The notes: generated by a model from the letters alone, not told the origin. A stretch of 64,000 nt of DNA from Pelotomaculum sp. PtaU1.Bin035 (GCA_002067965.1 MVRN01000050.1:1-64000); one strand, 5' to 3'. Positions 26,415-35,902 are shown, counted from the stretch's first letter. Made by a program: numbers and translations.

Positions 26415-26834
26415 CTATGTAATTTTTTCAGCCGGTATACCCAAGATATCTGCAATTAACCTAGTACAGATATCCTGAGTAATAAGTTCCAGCGGCTCTT
26501 CCTCCATGATTCCTTTACTGACGGCGAGTATCCGTTTATCTATTAAGTTTTTTGATAAAAATTCGGGAAGCTGAACATCGGCGTGGTTTATCTCTACTTT
26601 GATGAAGTGGCCGGTTTTGAGATGGACTCCCTTATGGAGTTCAGGCCTCAACCCGTCTAAAAATCTAATGGCACTTCGGGCGTAAAGGCCTCGCTGGTCG
26701 TCCAGTCCTTTGAAATTATCCAGTTCGTGAATAACCGCCAGGGGCAAAATGATCTTACAGGGAGGGAATGAATCGATTATTTTTTCTATGGGGCGATCCA
26801 GCAGAACATTGGTATCTAATACTCTTATTTTCAA
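26415..26834 (-). CDS. PIN-domain protein (PhoH-associated type)
   Basis: 139 aa. It is the PIN nuclease fold found at the N-terminus of YlaK/PhoH2 proteins: RVLDTNVLLDRP (first acidic residue), AVIHELDNFKG, RSAIRFLD, DKRILAVS and LITQDICTRL. The acidic quartet expected for RNA cleavage is present. Unlike PhoH2, the gene stops where the ATPase half would begin and no ATPase gene follows, so it is a stand-alone or truncated form. TTG start behind AGGGGG. No antitoxin-like partner is adjacent. Confidence 0.75.
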   Translation of the reverse strand: MKIRVLDTNVLLDRPIEKIIDSFPPCKIILPLAVIHELDNFKGLDDQRGLYARSAIRFLDGLRPELHKGVHLKTGHFIKVEINHADVQLPEFLSKNLIDKRILAVSKGIMEEEPLELITQDICTRLIADILGIPAEKIT

Positions 26835-27004
26835 GTTTTTCCCCCTCTTTCATAGCCGTATGAGATATGCTTGTTTGGCTCAAAGCTATTGTAAAAGATC
26901 AATATTAAATTCAAAATAATGATTTATTAATTGTTGGTTATTTCTTTGTAAAGTGTTGTTTATCATGAATGCAGAATATTTCGGGACCAAAGACCATCCT
27001 TTTA

Positions 27005-28672
27005 TTATGTGGTTTTGAACTTAAGAAGATGACCCTGGAGATTTTGGGCCATAAAGGCCAACTCCTTGGCAAGTACCGCCACTTCTCTTGCCGAAGAGCT
27101 ATGATCATCCACGACTCCATCCGGTTCCAACTCTACTGTCCCGGCAACGGAGCGCATCGTCAACACTACCTGTCCGGTACCTGCGGAGATTTGTTCCATA
27201 CACCGGCTTATTTCCGTTATGCGTTCATTAGCATTCGCGATGGAATGATAGATATTATTTAAATATCCCTCAGCATTTCCGGTCATTAAGAGACCTTCTT
27301 TCGCACCTTTCCTGCCCCCTTCTACCTTTTTCAACACGGCTCTGCTTTCATCTTTGACAGCTTTTGTCAACTCGCTTATTTCTTTAACCGATTGTCCGGC
27401 GATTCCCGCGAGTTTCCTTATTTCATTGGCCACCACCGAGAAACCTCTGCCGTATTCCCCTGCCCGGGCTGCCTCTATGGAAGCGTTTAAGGATAAAAGA
27501 TGCGTCCTTTCTGATATATCTTTGATTATTCCCAACACTTTTCCAACTTTGTCCAGATGTCCGCTCAGAAGTTCAACAGAACGCGATTGGCCTTCTATTA
27601 GGGAGAAATTCTCATTGATGTTTTTGAGGATGCTTTCCAAAGCCGAACGCCCGTTTTCAACTGCCATTCGCACCTCGCGGCCAGCTTCTTCCGTCTCAGA
27701 AATCTTGCATGATATTTCCTGAATAGAGGAAGCCATATCATTAACCAGCAAGCCTGTCTGTTGGATTAACCCTACCTGGTTGCCTGCTACAAAATTGATC
27801 TTTTTACTATTAGCCAAAAGATCTTTTACCAAGGTTTGAAATTCATTTATCAATAATGCCAGATCTTTTAACATTTTATTAAAGCTTTTACCCAAAGCGG
27901 AATATTCCAAACCTATTCCTTCCTCATTGGCACGCACAGTCAAATCACCTGTTCCCGCTTTTCCTGTAATCTGCAGCATGGCGGCCAATGGTACGGCAAT
28001 CCTTCTGGAGACAAAAAAGCAAATCAAAAATGAAGCGGCAATAGCAACTAAACCGATAGCCAGCGTAATGTTTCTCAATTTATTGATAGGCGCCATGTAA
28101 TCATCTTCAGAAAGACAAGAGAAATATATCCAATTTTTCCCTGACACGTTAGTATAAGCAGCAGTGTACTTTTTCAACCCATTATTAAAATATAGAGTCC
28201 CGCTTTTATTCTTTACAATCTCCTCCATGGCAGGCTGGGGAATAAAGTCGGTTTGCTCTGCCTTATCACCCAACGCTATTACATTGCTGCCTTCACCATC
28301 AATCAACCGCAACTCGGCTCCAAACCTATTATTGCTAAAATATGACATTTCTTTAGTCATTAAATAACTAGACTTGTTTTTTATCTCCCTGCTATCTACT
28401 GTTGAAGTAAACAGTTCAATTTTTTCCCCGACATTTTTAACTGACGCATTTAAATTATCTATAATCAGCCTTTCCAGGTTGCTTTTTAAAATGAAGTATG
28501 TTGTGCCTCCCAATAAGAGCACAACAAAAATAATAAGCATAGTAAACATAACCATAATTTGAGTTTGAAACTTTAAGTTTAACCACCGTCTTCTAAATAA
28601 TTGAAACAGCCTTCCCTTATAAAATTTGCTCATTATGTCTTTTATTCTTTTTTTTGCTCCAAACAAATTCAT
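27005..28672 (-). CDS. methyl-accepting chemotaxis protein
   Basis: About 555 aa. A TM helix ([17 protein letters not shown]) precedes an extracellular sensor of the single-Cache type (~residues 60-200), a second TM ([18 protein letters not shown]), HAMP and the cytoplasmic signalling domain with the hairpin tip [21 protein letters not shown]. It feeds CheA. I choose ATG 28672 behind GGTGGGG. Its promoter carries a PhoP-like array, so it may direct movement under Pi limitation. The C-terminus is short after the tip and lacks a CheR-binding pentapeptide. Confidence 0.9.
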   Translation of the reverse strand: MNLFGAKKRIKDIMSKFYKGRLFQLFRRRWLNLKFQTQIMVMFTMLIIFVVLLLGGTTYFILKSNLERLIIDNLNASVKNVGEKIELFTSTVDSREIKNKSSYLMTKEMSYFSNNRFGAELRLIDGEGSNVIALGDKAEQTDFIPQPAMEEIVKNKSGTLYFNNGLKKYTAAYTNVSGKNWIYFSCLSEDDYMAPINKLRNITLAIGLVAIAASFLICFFVSRRIAVPLAAMLQITGKAGTGDLTVRANEEGIGLEYSALGKSFNKMLKDLALLINEFQTLVKDLLANSKKINFVAGNQVGLIQQTGLLVNDMASSIQEISCKISETEEAGREVRMAVENGRSALESILKNINENFSLIEGQSRSVELLSGHLDKVGKVLGIIKDISERTHLLSLNASIEAARAGEYGRGFSVVANEIRKLAGIAGQSVKEISELTKAVKDESRAVLKKVEGGRKGAKEGLLMTGNAEGYLNNIYHSIANANERITEISRCMEQISAGTGQVVLTMRSVAGTVELEPDGVVDDHSSSAREVAVLAKELAFMAQNLQGHLLKFKTT

Positions 28673-28701
28673 TTTCCCCACCGCCTCTATTTTTTTCTAA
28701 C

Positions 28702-28766
28702 ATATTACCAATATAATGTAAAATAGAGTTTAATATTAATTTAATTAGTTGTTAAATAAATATTAA
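28702..28766 (-). promoter_or_regulatory. PhoP-type promoter of the chemoreceptor gene
   Basis: Five hexamers spaced exactly 11 bp: TTAATA, TTAACA, TTAAAT, TTAAAC, TTTACA (28766 down to 28717), then 9 bp to TAATAT (28707-28702) as -10. The geometry is the same as at the regulator promoter at 33244-33319. Confidence 0.7.
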
Positions 28767-28768
28767 CT

Positions 28769-28810
28769 AAAAATAAGCAAGTAAACCTGGATTTTTCCAT
28801 GTTTACTTGC
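28769..28810 (-). terminator. terminator after the degenerate GGDEF gene
   Basis: GCAAGTAAAC (28777-28786) pairs perfectly with GTTTACTTGC (28801-28810), followed on the minus strand by TTATTTTTAG. It should end the transcript coming from the pstSCA side and insulate the chemoreceptor promoter. Confidence 0.8.
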
Positions 28811-28892
28811 TCATATAGCTGTTAAGCTATTCAATACTCAAACTATCGCTTATGGATTTATTCAAACTAAAGGCAATCCGCCAGCTAGTTCG

Positions 28893-29519
28893 TTACATGG
28901 TATCATGGATGTATATGCTGCCATTTGTGAATTTGGCATAATCTTTAAACTTATCCACTTTTCTTAATATAATTTTCAGATTATCACCATTCCCGCACTC
29001 AATTATACCCATAAATATACTGGGGAACCACTTTTCTTCACTATTTCGGCTATAACATAAGGTATTACTTTTTTTCCGATCTACCAACTCGCTAAACGCA
29101 ATCAAATGGTCAAAACACTTGGTAGCATGCTCACATAATGCTTCAGCACGCTTTTTTTCGGTTAAAATAATGAAAGTGTCACCTTTGATATGAACTAGAA
29201 AATCAGTTTCTCCACCGTATTTCTTCATTACATTGCTTAATAATTTTGACACAAATAGAATAATTCGTTTTCCGCCTAAAAAGCTATTTTCTCCTTTACA
29301 TGATTTAACGTAAATAACACTGAAAGGCAGGTTTTCTGACATTCGCCTTAATAACTCCTGTTTTAAAGCGATATCTCCGGGCAGGCCGGTAAGAGGGTTG
29401 ACGCCCCTGGCCAATTCAAAGCGGATCTTGGTTATGGTATCCGGAAAGGTCTGCTTTTTCGTTAAATAGCCAATAATGTGTTTGCCAAGAATAGAGGCCT
29501 TCTTAGAACTGGAACTCAT
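28893..29519 (-). CDS. degenerate GGDEF-domain paralogue
   Basis: 208 aa. It aligns along its length with the C-terminal GGDEF domain of the 779-aa protein at 33316: both share ELARG(V/A)NPLTGLPG, KLLS.V..KYG, AEALCE/ADTLCE, EKWFP and MGIIECG/MAIIECG. The active-site loop is KGDTF instead of GGDDF, and the substrate-binding stretch (YIDLDNFKIYNDKYG in the paralogue) is lost, so cyclase activity is not expected. A ribosome-binding site (AAAGGAGG) is retained. It may be a c-di-GMP or GTP sensor or simply decaying. It follows pstA1. Confidence 0.75.
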   Translation of the reverse strand: MSSSSKKASILGKHIIGYLTKKQTFPDTITKIRFELARGVNPLTGLPGDIALKQELLRRMSENLPFSVIYVKSCKGENSFLGGKRIILFVSKLLSNVMKKYGGETDFLVHIKGDTFIILTEKKRAEALCEHATKCFDHLIAFSELVDRKKSNTLCYSRNSEEKWFPSIFMGIIECGNGDNLKIILRKVDKFKDYAKFTNGSIYIHDTM

Positions 29520-29627
29520 AACGGATCCTCCTTTAAAAAGATTATGTTGACCGGCCCGGCAAAGCCGAAAATAACACTCATTATACGAATTTGAGCTACA
29601 GGCGATTATATCTTGAAATAGTTGAAC

Positions 29628-30512
29628 TTAAGTTGATGTCATGCGTTTATAAATTCTTCTACCCAGCCAGCGAGCCCCCAGGTTAAAGCTAAGCACGAAC
29701 AGGATCAGCACCGCCGCGGATCCATCCGCCACCCTTCTAAGGTCAGGGATAAGGCCCTCCGTATTGATCTTCCATATGTGCACAGCCAGAGTCTCCGCCG
29801 GGCGGAAGGGGTTCAGGGGCGAGGCAGAGTTAAAAATGTTCCACTGGCTGAAGTCCAGGGGCGGGCTGGACATACCGGCAGTAAATAACAGCGCCGCAGC
29901 CTCTTCAAATACCCTGCCGCAGGTAATAATGACTCCGCTAACCAGGCCGGGAAAGGCTGTAGGCAACACCACCCGGCAAATCGTCTGCCATTGGTTAGCG
30001 CCCAAGGCCAAGCTCGCCTCACGCAGGCTGCCCGGCACACCGCGGATGGATTCCTCAGTGATCCGGACCATGAATGGAAGGTTCAGCACTGTCAAGGCAA
30101 GAGCGCCCGAGATGAGCGAATATCCCCAGCCGGTCATATTGACGAAAACAAGTAGGCCGAAAAGGCCGACTACAATGGAAGGCAGTGAATTTAATGTTTC
30201 AATAGAAAGCCTGATTGCTTCCGTAAACTTGTTTGCAGTTGCATATTCGGATAAATAAACCCCGGCTAATAGGCCAATGGGGATTGTAATAGCCATAGAC
30301 ATTACCAGCAGGTAAAAAGAATTAAAGATCTGCGGCCCTATCCCTCCACCGGCGCTGATCACCTGTGATGGTCTTGTTAAGAAACCCCAGTTTATATATT
30401 TTCCCCCATGGTAAAGTAGATAACTAATCATGGAACCCAGGATAATTATCACTACGAGAGCCCCAGCCCAGAATATAACAGTTGCAATTCGATCAACAAG
30501 ACGTGAATTCAC
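29628..30512 (-). CDS. pstA: phosphate ABC transporter permease PstA (copy 1)
   Basis: 294 aa, six-TM binding-protein-dependent permease. The EAA loop reads REASLALGANQWQTICRVVLPTAFPGL. The periplasmic segment TRPSQVISAGGGIGPQIFNS is the PstA hallmark. It pairs with PstC upstream, overlapping by 4 nt. Together they form the Pi channel energised by PstB; no pstB lies next to this copy, so the single pstB at 36756 must serve it. Confidence 0.93.
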   Translation of the reverse strand: MNSRLVDRIATVIFWAGALVVIIILGSMISYLLYHGGKYINWGFLTRPSQVISAGGGIGPQIFNSFYLLVMSMAITIPIGLLAGVYLSEYATANKFTEAIRLSIETLNSLPSIVVGLFGLLVFVNMTGWGYSLISGALALTVLNLPFMVRITEESIRGVPGSLREASLALGANQWQTICRVVLPTAFPGLVSGVIITCGRVFEEAAALLFTAGMSSPPLDFSQWNIFNSASPLNPFRPAETLAVHIWKINTEGLIPDLRRVADGSAAVLILFVLSFNLGARWLGRRIYKRMTST

Positions 30513-31423
30513 CGGGCAACTCCCCCTTTACGCAATGTTAAACGTAAAACAAGAATAAAAAAACACGACATCATCAAGGTAAATAAGCCCATTGACCAAA
30601 GGGCGTTGTTCCACAGGGAACCCATCGGGGTGTTACCCATATCCATGGTAATAGCGCTGGTCAAAGTAATCACAGGATCGAGAATCGTCATTGGCATTTT
30701 TCTCATATTGCCAATTACCATCTGCACTGCCAGAGCTTCGCCGAAAGCCCTGGCCAGACCCAGGACGATTCCCGTGATTACCCCGGAGCGGGCAGCCGGA
30801 AGGAGCACCAGCCGGATGGCCTGCCAGCGGGTGGAACCAAGAGCCAGGGCCGCTTCCTTATATTCCCGCGGCAAAGATCTCAGGCTGTCCGTCAACACGC
30901 TGACAATAGTTGGCAGAATCATTATAGACAGCACTAAAAAACCTGCCAGTATGCTAAATCCCAGGCCGCCAAAACTATTTCGAATAAAAGGAACTAGCAG
31001 ACTTAAGCCGATATATCCGTATACAACAGATGGGATGCCGGCCAGAAGCTCGATCGAAGGCTGCAAAAACCGCTGCCCCCAAGAGGGCGCGATCTCGGTC
31101 ATAAACACAGCGCATATAATACTGAGCGGCGCACTAAATAGGACCGCCAGCATTGCGATAACTACTGATCCAAAAATAAAAACCAGTACGCCGACCTGAG
31201 GGCCGCCATCTTCCGGCAGACGGTCTGGCCACCAGCTAGTGGAGAATAAAAACTCTTTAACGCTTACCCCGTTGACTACAAAAGTAGACATACCTTTTAC
31301 GGTAATAAACCCCACAATTGTAATAACAGAAATAATTGCAAGAAACGCCGCCCCCGTAGTCAGGATTTTGCCCGGCAATTCACTATTCAGGCTGAAAGCT
31401 CCGGCTGCAAAGCTTTTCTTCAT
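30509..31423 (-). CDS. pstC: phosphate ABC transporter permease PstC (copy 1)
   Basis: 304 aa, six TM segments, EAA loop KEAALALGSTRWQAIRLVLLPAA. The motifs FGSVVIAMLAVLFSAPL and AGIPSVVYGYIGL are typical of PstC. ATG 31423 has GGGAGTG upstream. A short GC hairpin separates it from pstS, which probably lowers permease expression relative to the binding protein. Confidence 0.93.
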   Translation of the reverse strand: MKKSFAAGAFSLNSELPGKILTTGAAFLAIISVITIVGFITVKGMSTFVVNGVSVKEFLFSTSWWPDRLPEDGGPQVGVLVFIFGSVVIAMLAVLFSAPLSIICAVFMTEIAPSWGQRFLQPSIELLAGIPSVVYGYIGLSLLVPFIRNSFGGLGFSILAGFLVLSIMILPTIVSVLTDSLRSLPREYKEAALALGSTRWQAIRLVLLPAARSGVITGIVLGLARAFGEALAVQMVIGNMRKMPMTILDPVITLTSAITMDMGNTPMGSLWNNALWSMGLFTLMMSCFFILVLRLTLRKGGVAR

Positions 31424-31500
31424 TTCTATCACTCCCGAACAGATTAAAAGGAAATCTTACAAAATGATTTATGACAAGCAATCTCCGGTTTTTGAAAGAA

Positions 31501-31524
31501 GCAAGGCCGGGTACCCGGCCCTGC
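31501..31524 (-). terminator. pstS-pstC intercistronic hairpin
   Basis: A near-perfect palindrome AGGCCGGGTACCCGGCCCT lies in the 120-base gap after pstS. It is short on loop and lacks a clean T-run, so partial termination or mRNA 3'-end stabilisation of pstS is likelier than full termination. Confidence 0.6.
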
Positions 31525-31545
31525 TATATAAAGTTCATTATTTTG

Positions 31546-32442
31546 TTATTTATTTTTAATGTTGCCTTTCGCGTCTCTGACAATTTTCATTTCCGTACTG
31601 GGGATATAGCCAAGCTGAGGAATAAGGTTTTTCTGTACATCATCAGACATCAGATATTTCAAGAACGCGTCTGCCACGCCACTCGGGTTGCCCTTGGTGT
31701 AACAATGCTCGTAACCCCATACCAGGTACTTACCGGCAGTGATATTTTCTTTTGTAGGCGCCACTCCGTCCAAACTGACTGTTTTCACACTGCCGTCAAG
31801 GTAAGACAGCGCCAGGTAACCAATCGCGCCGGGAGTTTCTTTAATGATTTTACGGACCGTGCCGGAAGAATCTTCTTCGATGCCCGCGGCTTCTTCAGCG
31901 TCACCTAACGCATTTTTCTTAAACACAGCCCGTGTACCGGAGGCTTTCGGCCGGTTTACCAGGACAACTTTTTGATCGGGCCCGCCCACGCTTTTCCAGT
32001 TAGTCGTCTTCCCCGTAAATATGTCCACCAACTGCTGTTTGGTAAGGTTGTCAACCGTAATGGCCGGGTTTACCACAGCAGCCATGCCGACCACACAGAT
32101 CTGGTGGTCAACCAGTTGAGTGGCGTCAATACCATCTTTTTCTTCGGCAAAGAGGTCGGAATTGCCGATGTCGGCCGCCCCCTGCGAAACCTGGGTCAGT
32201 CCGGTGCCGCTGCCTCCGCCCTGCACCACGACTTTCGCATTCGGATTCCTAGCCATGAATTGAGTCGCGGCCTGTTCAGCCAGCGGCTGGATGGCAGTAG
32301 AGCCGACTGCCGTAATATTACCCGATAACTGTTGGGCTTTGTTATCCGCACCCTGTTTGACATCCTGCCCGCCGCAGCCGGCCAGCGCCACTAAAGCGGC
32401 CAAGCATATTACAGCGGCCATCATTACTTTCCATTTCTTCAT
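31546..32442 (-). CDS. pstS: phosphate-binding lipoprotein PstS
   Basis: 298 aa with lipobox LAGC at residue ~23. The Pi-binding loops are clear: AVGSTAIQPLAEQAA, QGGGSGTGL, DIGNSDLFAEE and NRPKASGTRAVF. It captures Pi outside the membrane for PstCA. It follows the response regulator gene and precedes pstC1 and pstA1. ATG behind AAGGGGG. It is the only pstS in the window although two permease pairs exist. Confidence 0.95.
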   Translation of the reverse strand: MKKWKVMMAAVICLAALVALAGCGGQDVKQGADNKAQQLSGNITAVGSTAIQPLAEQAATQFMARNPNAKVVVQGGGSGTGLTQVSQGAADIGNSDLFAEEKDGIDATQLVDHQICVVGMAAVVNPAITVDNLTKQQLVDIFTGKTTNWKSVGGPDQKVVLVNRPKASGTRAVFKKNALGDAEEAAGIEEDSSGTVRKIIKETPGAIGYLALSYLDGSVKTVSLDGVAPTKENITAGKYLVWGYEHCYTKGNPSGVADAFLKYLMSDDVQKNLIPQLGYIPSTEMKIVRDAKGNIKNK

Positions 32443-32514
32443 TAATTTTTCCCCCTTAATACTTTTTTGATATATTATTTAAGTGGCCTTAATAAAAAAG
32501 CCACAACGTTTTTG

Positions 32515-33219
32515 TCAACTTATTTCCCGGAAACGGTAACCCACTCCGCGTACCGTCTCTATATACTCCGGGTTATCGGGATCTTTTTCAATCTTTTGGC
32601 GCAAGTACCGGATATGCACGTCCACAGTACGTGTTCTGCGGTCGTAGTCGTAACCCCAGATCCTTTCCAGCAGGACGTTTCTGGTAAAAACCCGGCCGGG
32701 ATTGGCGACAAGCAGGTAAAGGAGTTCGAACTCTTTATGAGTTAATTCCAGTTTAACCCCGTCCAGCAACGCTTCATATTTCTCCAGCCGGATAACCAGG
32801 CTATTAACCCTGATTTCTTCCTCCACGGATTTCACATCAGCCGGGAGCGTGTCCTTACGGCGTAAATTGACTTTTACCCTGGCTAATAACTCCCTGGTTG
32901 AAAACGGCTTTGTAATATAGTCAACCGCACCCAGTTCCAGCCCGAGCACCTTATCCAGCACTTCATTCCTGGCGCTCAATAAAATGACGGGTATTGAGGC
33001 GCTTTCCCGGTTAGCTTTCAAAACACGGAGAATATCGTATCCGTCCATTTCCGGGAGCATAATGTCCAGAATAATCAAATCCGGCTTTTCTTCTCCGGTT
33101 AGCTTGATGGCATCATGGCCGTTTGTCGCGCCGATTACCTGGTAACCCTCTTTGCTCAGGTTAAACTTCAGAAGCTGCAGAATATTAACTTCATCGTCCA
33201 CAGCCAGGATTAACGGCAT
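32515..33219 (-). CDS. phoB: PhoB/PhoP-type response regulator
   Basis: 234 aa. The receiver domain begins MPLILAVDDEVN, with phosphoacceptor Asp in LIILDIMLPEMDG, conserved Ser (LLSAR) and Lys (YITKPF). The OmpR-type winged helix follows (ELTHKEFELLYLL, VLLERIWGYDYD, VDVHIRYLRQKIE). ATG 33219 is chosen for GAGGTGG at 6 nt. No phoR histidine kinase is adjacent; an EAL/GGDEF protein takes its place upstream. The promoter holds six PhoP-like hexamers, implying autoregulation. Confidence 0.92.
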   Translation of the reverse strand: MPLILAVDDEVNILQLLKFNLSKEGYQVIGATNGHDAIKLTGEEKPDLIILDIMLPEMDGYDILRVLKANRESASIPVILLSARNEVLDKVLGLELGAVDYITKPFSTRELLARVKVNLRRKDTLPADVKSVEEEIRVNSLVIRLEKYEALLDGVKLELTHKEFELLYLLVANPGRVFTRNVLLERIWGYDYDRRTRTVDVHIRYLRQKIEKDPDNPEYIETVRGVGYRFREIS

Positions 33220-33243
33220 ACTTAACCACCTCATCAATTTCTT

Positions 33244-33319
33244 ACTATAAGCTGTCCTGGTTAAAAGCATGTTACCGCATGTTTAACTATGTATTAATAA
33301 ACAATTAATATTCTGTTAA
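33244..33319 (-). promoter_or_regulatory. PhoP-type promoter of the regulator-pstSCA operon
   Basis: Minus-strand hexamers TTAACA, TTAATT, TTAATA, TTAAAC, GTAACA, TTAACC fall exactly 11 bp apart from 33319 to 33259, then 9 bp to TATAGT (33249-33244) as -10. The array overlaps the stop codon of the EAL/GGDEF gene. This is the strongest of the four arrays. Confidence 0.8.
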
Positions 33320-35655
33320 CTTTCCCGGTTCCTGCGGTCGTAAACATATACACTGCCGGGAATTGATTTGGCATAACATTTTACTTGCGCCGCTTTTTCA
33401 GATAAAATTCTTAAATCGGTAGTTTCTCCTTCCCCGCACTCAATTATGGCCATAGATATGGACATAAAAGGGAACCACTTTTCACGGCCTTCCCGGTCGC
33501 GCCCGAAAATCCTGCCCTCCTTGCGGTCCTCCGGCGCATAGAAAGACTTGATTAGACGGTCAAAATACTTGATAACGCGCTCACATAATGTGTCGGCCCG
33601 CCCTCTTCCGGTAATTAAGATAAAGTCATCTCCCCCGATATGCCCAAGAAAATCTTTCTCATCTCCGTATTTATTTATTACACTGCTTAACAGTTTCGAC
33701 GTAAATAGAATGACATTGTCACCATTTTCGAAACCGTACTTATCGTTATATATTTTAAAATTGTCCAAGTCAATGTAGACGATACTGTAAAGCATGTTTT
33801 CAGCCGTGCGCCTGAGCAGCTCCTGCTCTATGGCGATGTTGCCGGGCAAGCCGGTCAGCGGATTGGCTCCCCTGGCTAATTCCAAGCGTATCCTGGTCAT
33901 GTTGTCCAGAAGGGTCTGTACCGAAACCACTCCCTTTATGAGGTTGTTTTTCGTTACAATAATATAGTCGTAAAGCTTGACTTTGTCCCGGTTCATAGCT
34001 ACTTGAGACACCGTCTCAATGGGCAAATCCTCCTCCACGATAAGCGGGGAACCGTCCATAATCATCGCGATGGGCCGCTCGTAGTATAGAGGGACTCCAT
34101 ACTGCATGCCGAGAAAGCGATACAGGTGGTGGCGCATGACCAACCCCTTCGGCTCACCGTCTTCTGCCACTACTACTCCTGGAAGAAGCTCGTCTTTGTC
34201 GAATATCTTTTTGACTTCCCGCACCAGCATGCTTTTATGTACTGTAATGGCATTTTCTGCGATATACCCTACCGGGAAGGCGTATTTCCATATGCGGTTG
34301 CGCCCATTAGAAGCCATGCGCATTATTCTTGTGGAAACGTCTTCGCTAAGAAATGTTTTAGGATAAACAGGCATCCCTATATAAAAACCCTGGCCGCAAT
34401 GCACACCCATGTTGGCAATGGTATTAAACTCATCCTCTTCCTCAATGCCCTCGGCAATGATCCAACAACTGATCTTTTCAGCAAAGGTTGTGAAAGTTTC
34501 CAGGAGCGCCCGCTTCACCCTGTTGTTATGGATGCCCCTGACCAAAGACATATCGATCTTAATAAAATCCGGTCTTATTTCAGCAATTGATTGCAGGCAA
34601 GAAAAACCGGAGCCGACGTCATCAACCGCTACAAGAAAACCCTGGCCCCGGTAATATTCCAAAGTCCTGTTAAAATAAGGAAAATCGTTAATACTATGCC
34701 TCTCGGTTATTTCAAACACAATATTACGCGGTTTTAAACCCACTTCCTTTATCATTTTCATGGTTTCACCCCTGACAAAGTTCGGGTCATTAAGTGTGCG
34801 GGGGTGGATATTTAAAAATAACTTCTGTTCCGGACCGGTTTCCCCGAAATGGCTAATCGCGTTCTGACGGCAGAGCTTCTCCAACGGGTAAAGCATACTT
34901 ACCTCTTCAGCGAAGGAAAAGATAATATCCGGGCTGTTGAAATAGCTGTCCCGCGGTCCCCGCGTCAGCGCCTCCCACCCCAAAATACTGCCTGAGTGAA
35001 AAGAAACGATCGGTTGGTAAACAACATTGAAACACGAACCTTCAAGAAGCATATTAAATTCAGACAGCAGCTGCGTCTTTTGCAGGTCTATGAAGCCCTT
35101 AGCGATACCCTGCGCTGTCCTTACGGCCTGATATAGCTGGCTTTCCAGGTTTTCGGATTTATAATTGATTATGGCATGACCCACATGGATTTCAAGCGGG
35201 CCGCCAGTAAATCTTAGTACTTCTTGTTTTATGCTCTCGATGATACTGACACGCGAATCAGCAGAGACGTTATTCAGTTTTATAAGATCTGCTTCTTGTT
35301 CGAATGAGATTAGCGAAACAAAATCGTCTCCCCAAAGGTTTTCAACAGCCAGTATTTTTGCATTATGGAACAGTATTGGGATATTGCCCCGCAGGACATG
35401 ATTGAACATAGCCAGCACGCGCGCAGCGGCCTGTTGTCCGCTTACCTGTTCAATTACATGAAATTTGGCTATGTCAAAATAAAGCGCCACCACAGGTTTA
35501 TGTCTTTCCAGGCTTGCTTCGATCATTTTTAATAAATCCGGGTTTCTTAAACGCTGGTGGCCGAAATTAAACCTGTCTTTTTTTCCGGTAAAATCATTTA
35601 ACAACCGTTCGGCATAGCCTAAAGCTTTTGCAAAACCGGGGAAAATTATAAGCAC
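33316..35655 (-). CDS. GGDEF-EAL-CBS-GGDEF c-di-GMP enzyme
   Basis: 779 aa, cytosolic. Order: an N-terminal degenerate GGDEF-like domain (ALYFDIAKFHVIE ... LWGDDFVSL, ~50-190), an EAL phosphodiesterase domain (~205-450), a CBS pair (~455-590) and a C-terminal GGDEF (~600-770). The EAL residues look complete: EALTRG, LNIHP, FEITER, DDVGSG, FIKID and AEGIE. The C-terminal cyclase loop is GGDDF, potentially active. CBS pairs usually bind adenine nucleotides and could gate it. It occupies the place where phoR is expected next to phoB. The GTG at 35655 has a poor ribosome-binding site, so the start is uncertain. Confidence 0.85.
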   Translation of the reverse strand: MLIIFPGFAKALGYAERLLNDFTGKKDRFNFGHQRLRNPDLLKMIEASLERHKPVVALYFDIAKFHVIEQVSGQQAAARVLAMFNHVLRGNIPILFHNAKILAVENLWGDDFVSLISFEQEADLIKLNNVSADSRVSIIESIKQEVLRFTGGPLEIHVGHAIINYKSENLESQLYQAVRTAQGIAKGFIDLQKTQLLSEFNMLLEGSCFNVVYQPIVSFHSGSILGWEALTRGPRDSYFNSPDIIFSFAEEVSMLYPLEKLCRQNAISHFGETGPEQKLFLNIHPRTLNDPNFVRGETMKMIKEVGLKPRNIVFEITERHSINDFPYFNRTLEYYRGQGFLVAVDDVGSGFSCLQSIAEIRPDFIKIDMSLVRGIHNNRVKRALLETFTTFAEKISCWIIAEGIEEEDEFNTIANMGVHCGQGFYIGMPVYPKTFLSEDVSTRIMRMASNGRNRIWKYAFPVGYIAENAITVHKSMLVREVKKIFDKDELLPGVVVAEDGEPKGLVMRHHLYRFLGMQYGVPLYYERPIAMIMDGSPLIVEEDLPIETVSQVAMNRDKVKLYDYIIVTKNNLIKGVVSVQTLLDNMTRIRLELARGANPLTGLPGNIAIEQELLRRTAENMLYSIVYIDLDNFKIYNDKYGFENGDNVILFTSKLLSSVINKYGDEKDFLGHIGGDDFILITGRGRADTLCERVIKYFDRLIKSFYAPEDRKEGRIFGRDREGREKWFPFMSISMAIIECGEGETTDLRILSEKAAQVKCYAKSIPGSVYVYDRRNRES

Positions 35656-35800
35656 CCCCCATAGCCCATTTATTTATGAATGCTCATGAAAGGTTATAAT
35701 AAAACATATGTTTTTTTATATCTCTGCCATATGGGAACGTGCCGAATTATGATTTCAAATGAATAATGCCCCAAAACACATCCACATGTTTATGTAATGT

Positions 35801-35886
35801 AATATAGAACACTGGTGTTAAATTATGGTTATAAACTATAAAAATAATGTTAAATACACATTAATTTTTGGTTAGTAAACAATTAA
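35801..35886 (-). promoter_or_regulatory. PhoP-type promoter of the EAL/GGDEF gene
   Basis: Hexamers TTAATT, CTAACC, TTAATG, TTAACA, TTTATA, TAACCA, TAACAC lie at 11-bp steps from 35886 to 35815, then 8 bp to TATATT (35806-35801). The copies are more degenerate than at the regulator promoter. Transcription would start near 35795, leaving a leader of about 140 nt. Confidence 0.6.
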
Positions 35887-35902
35887 TTGAAAAACCATGA
35901 GA

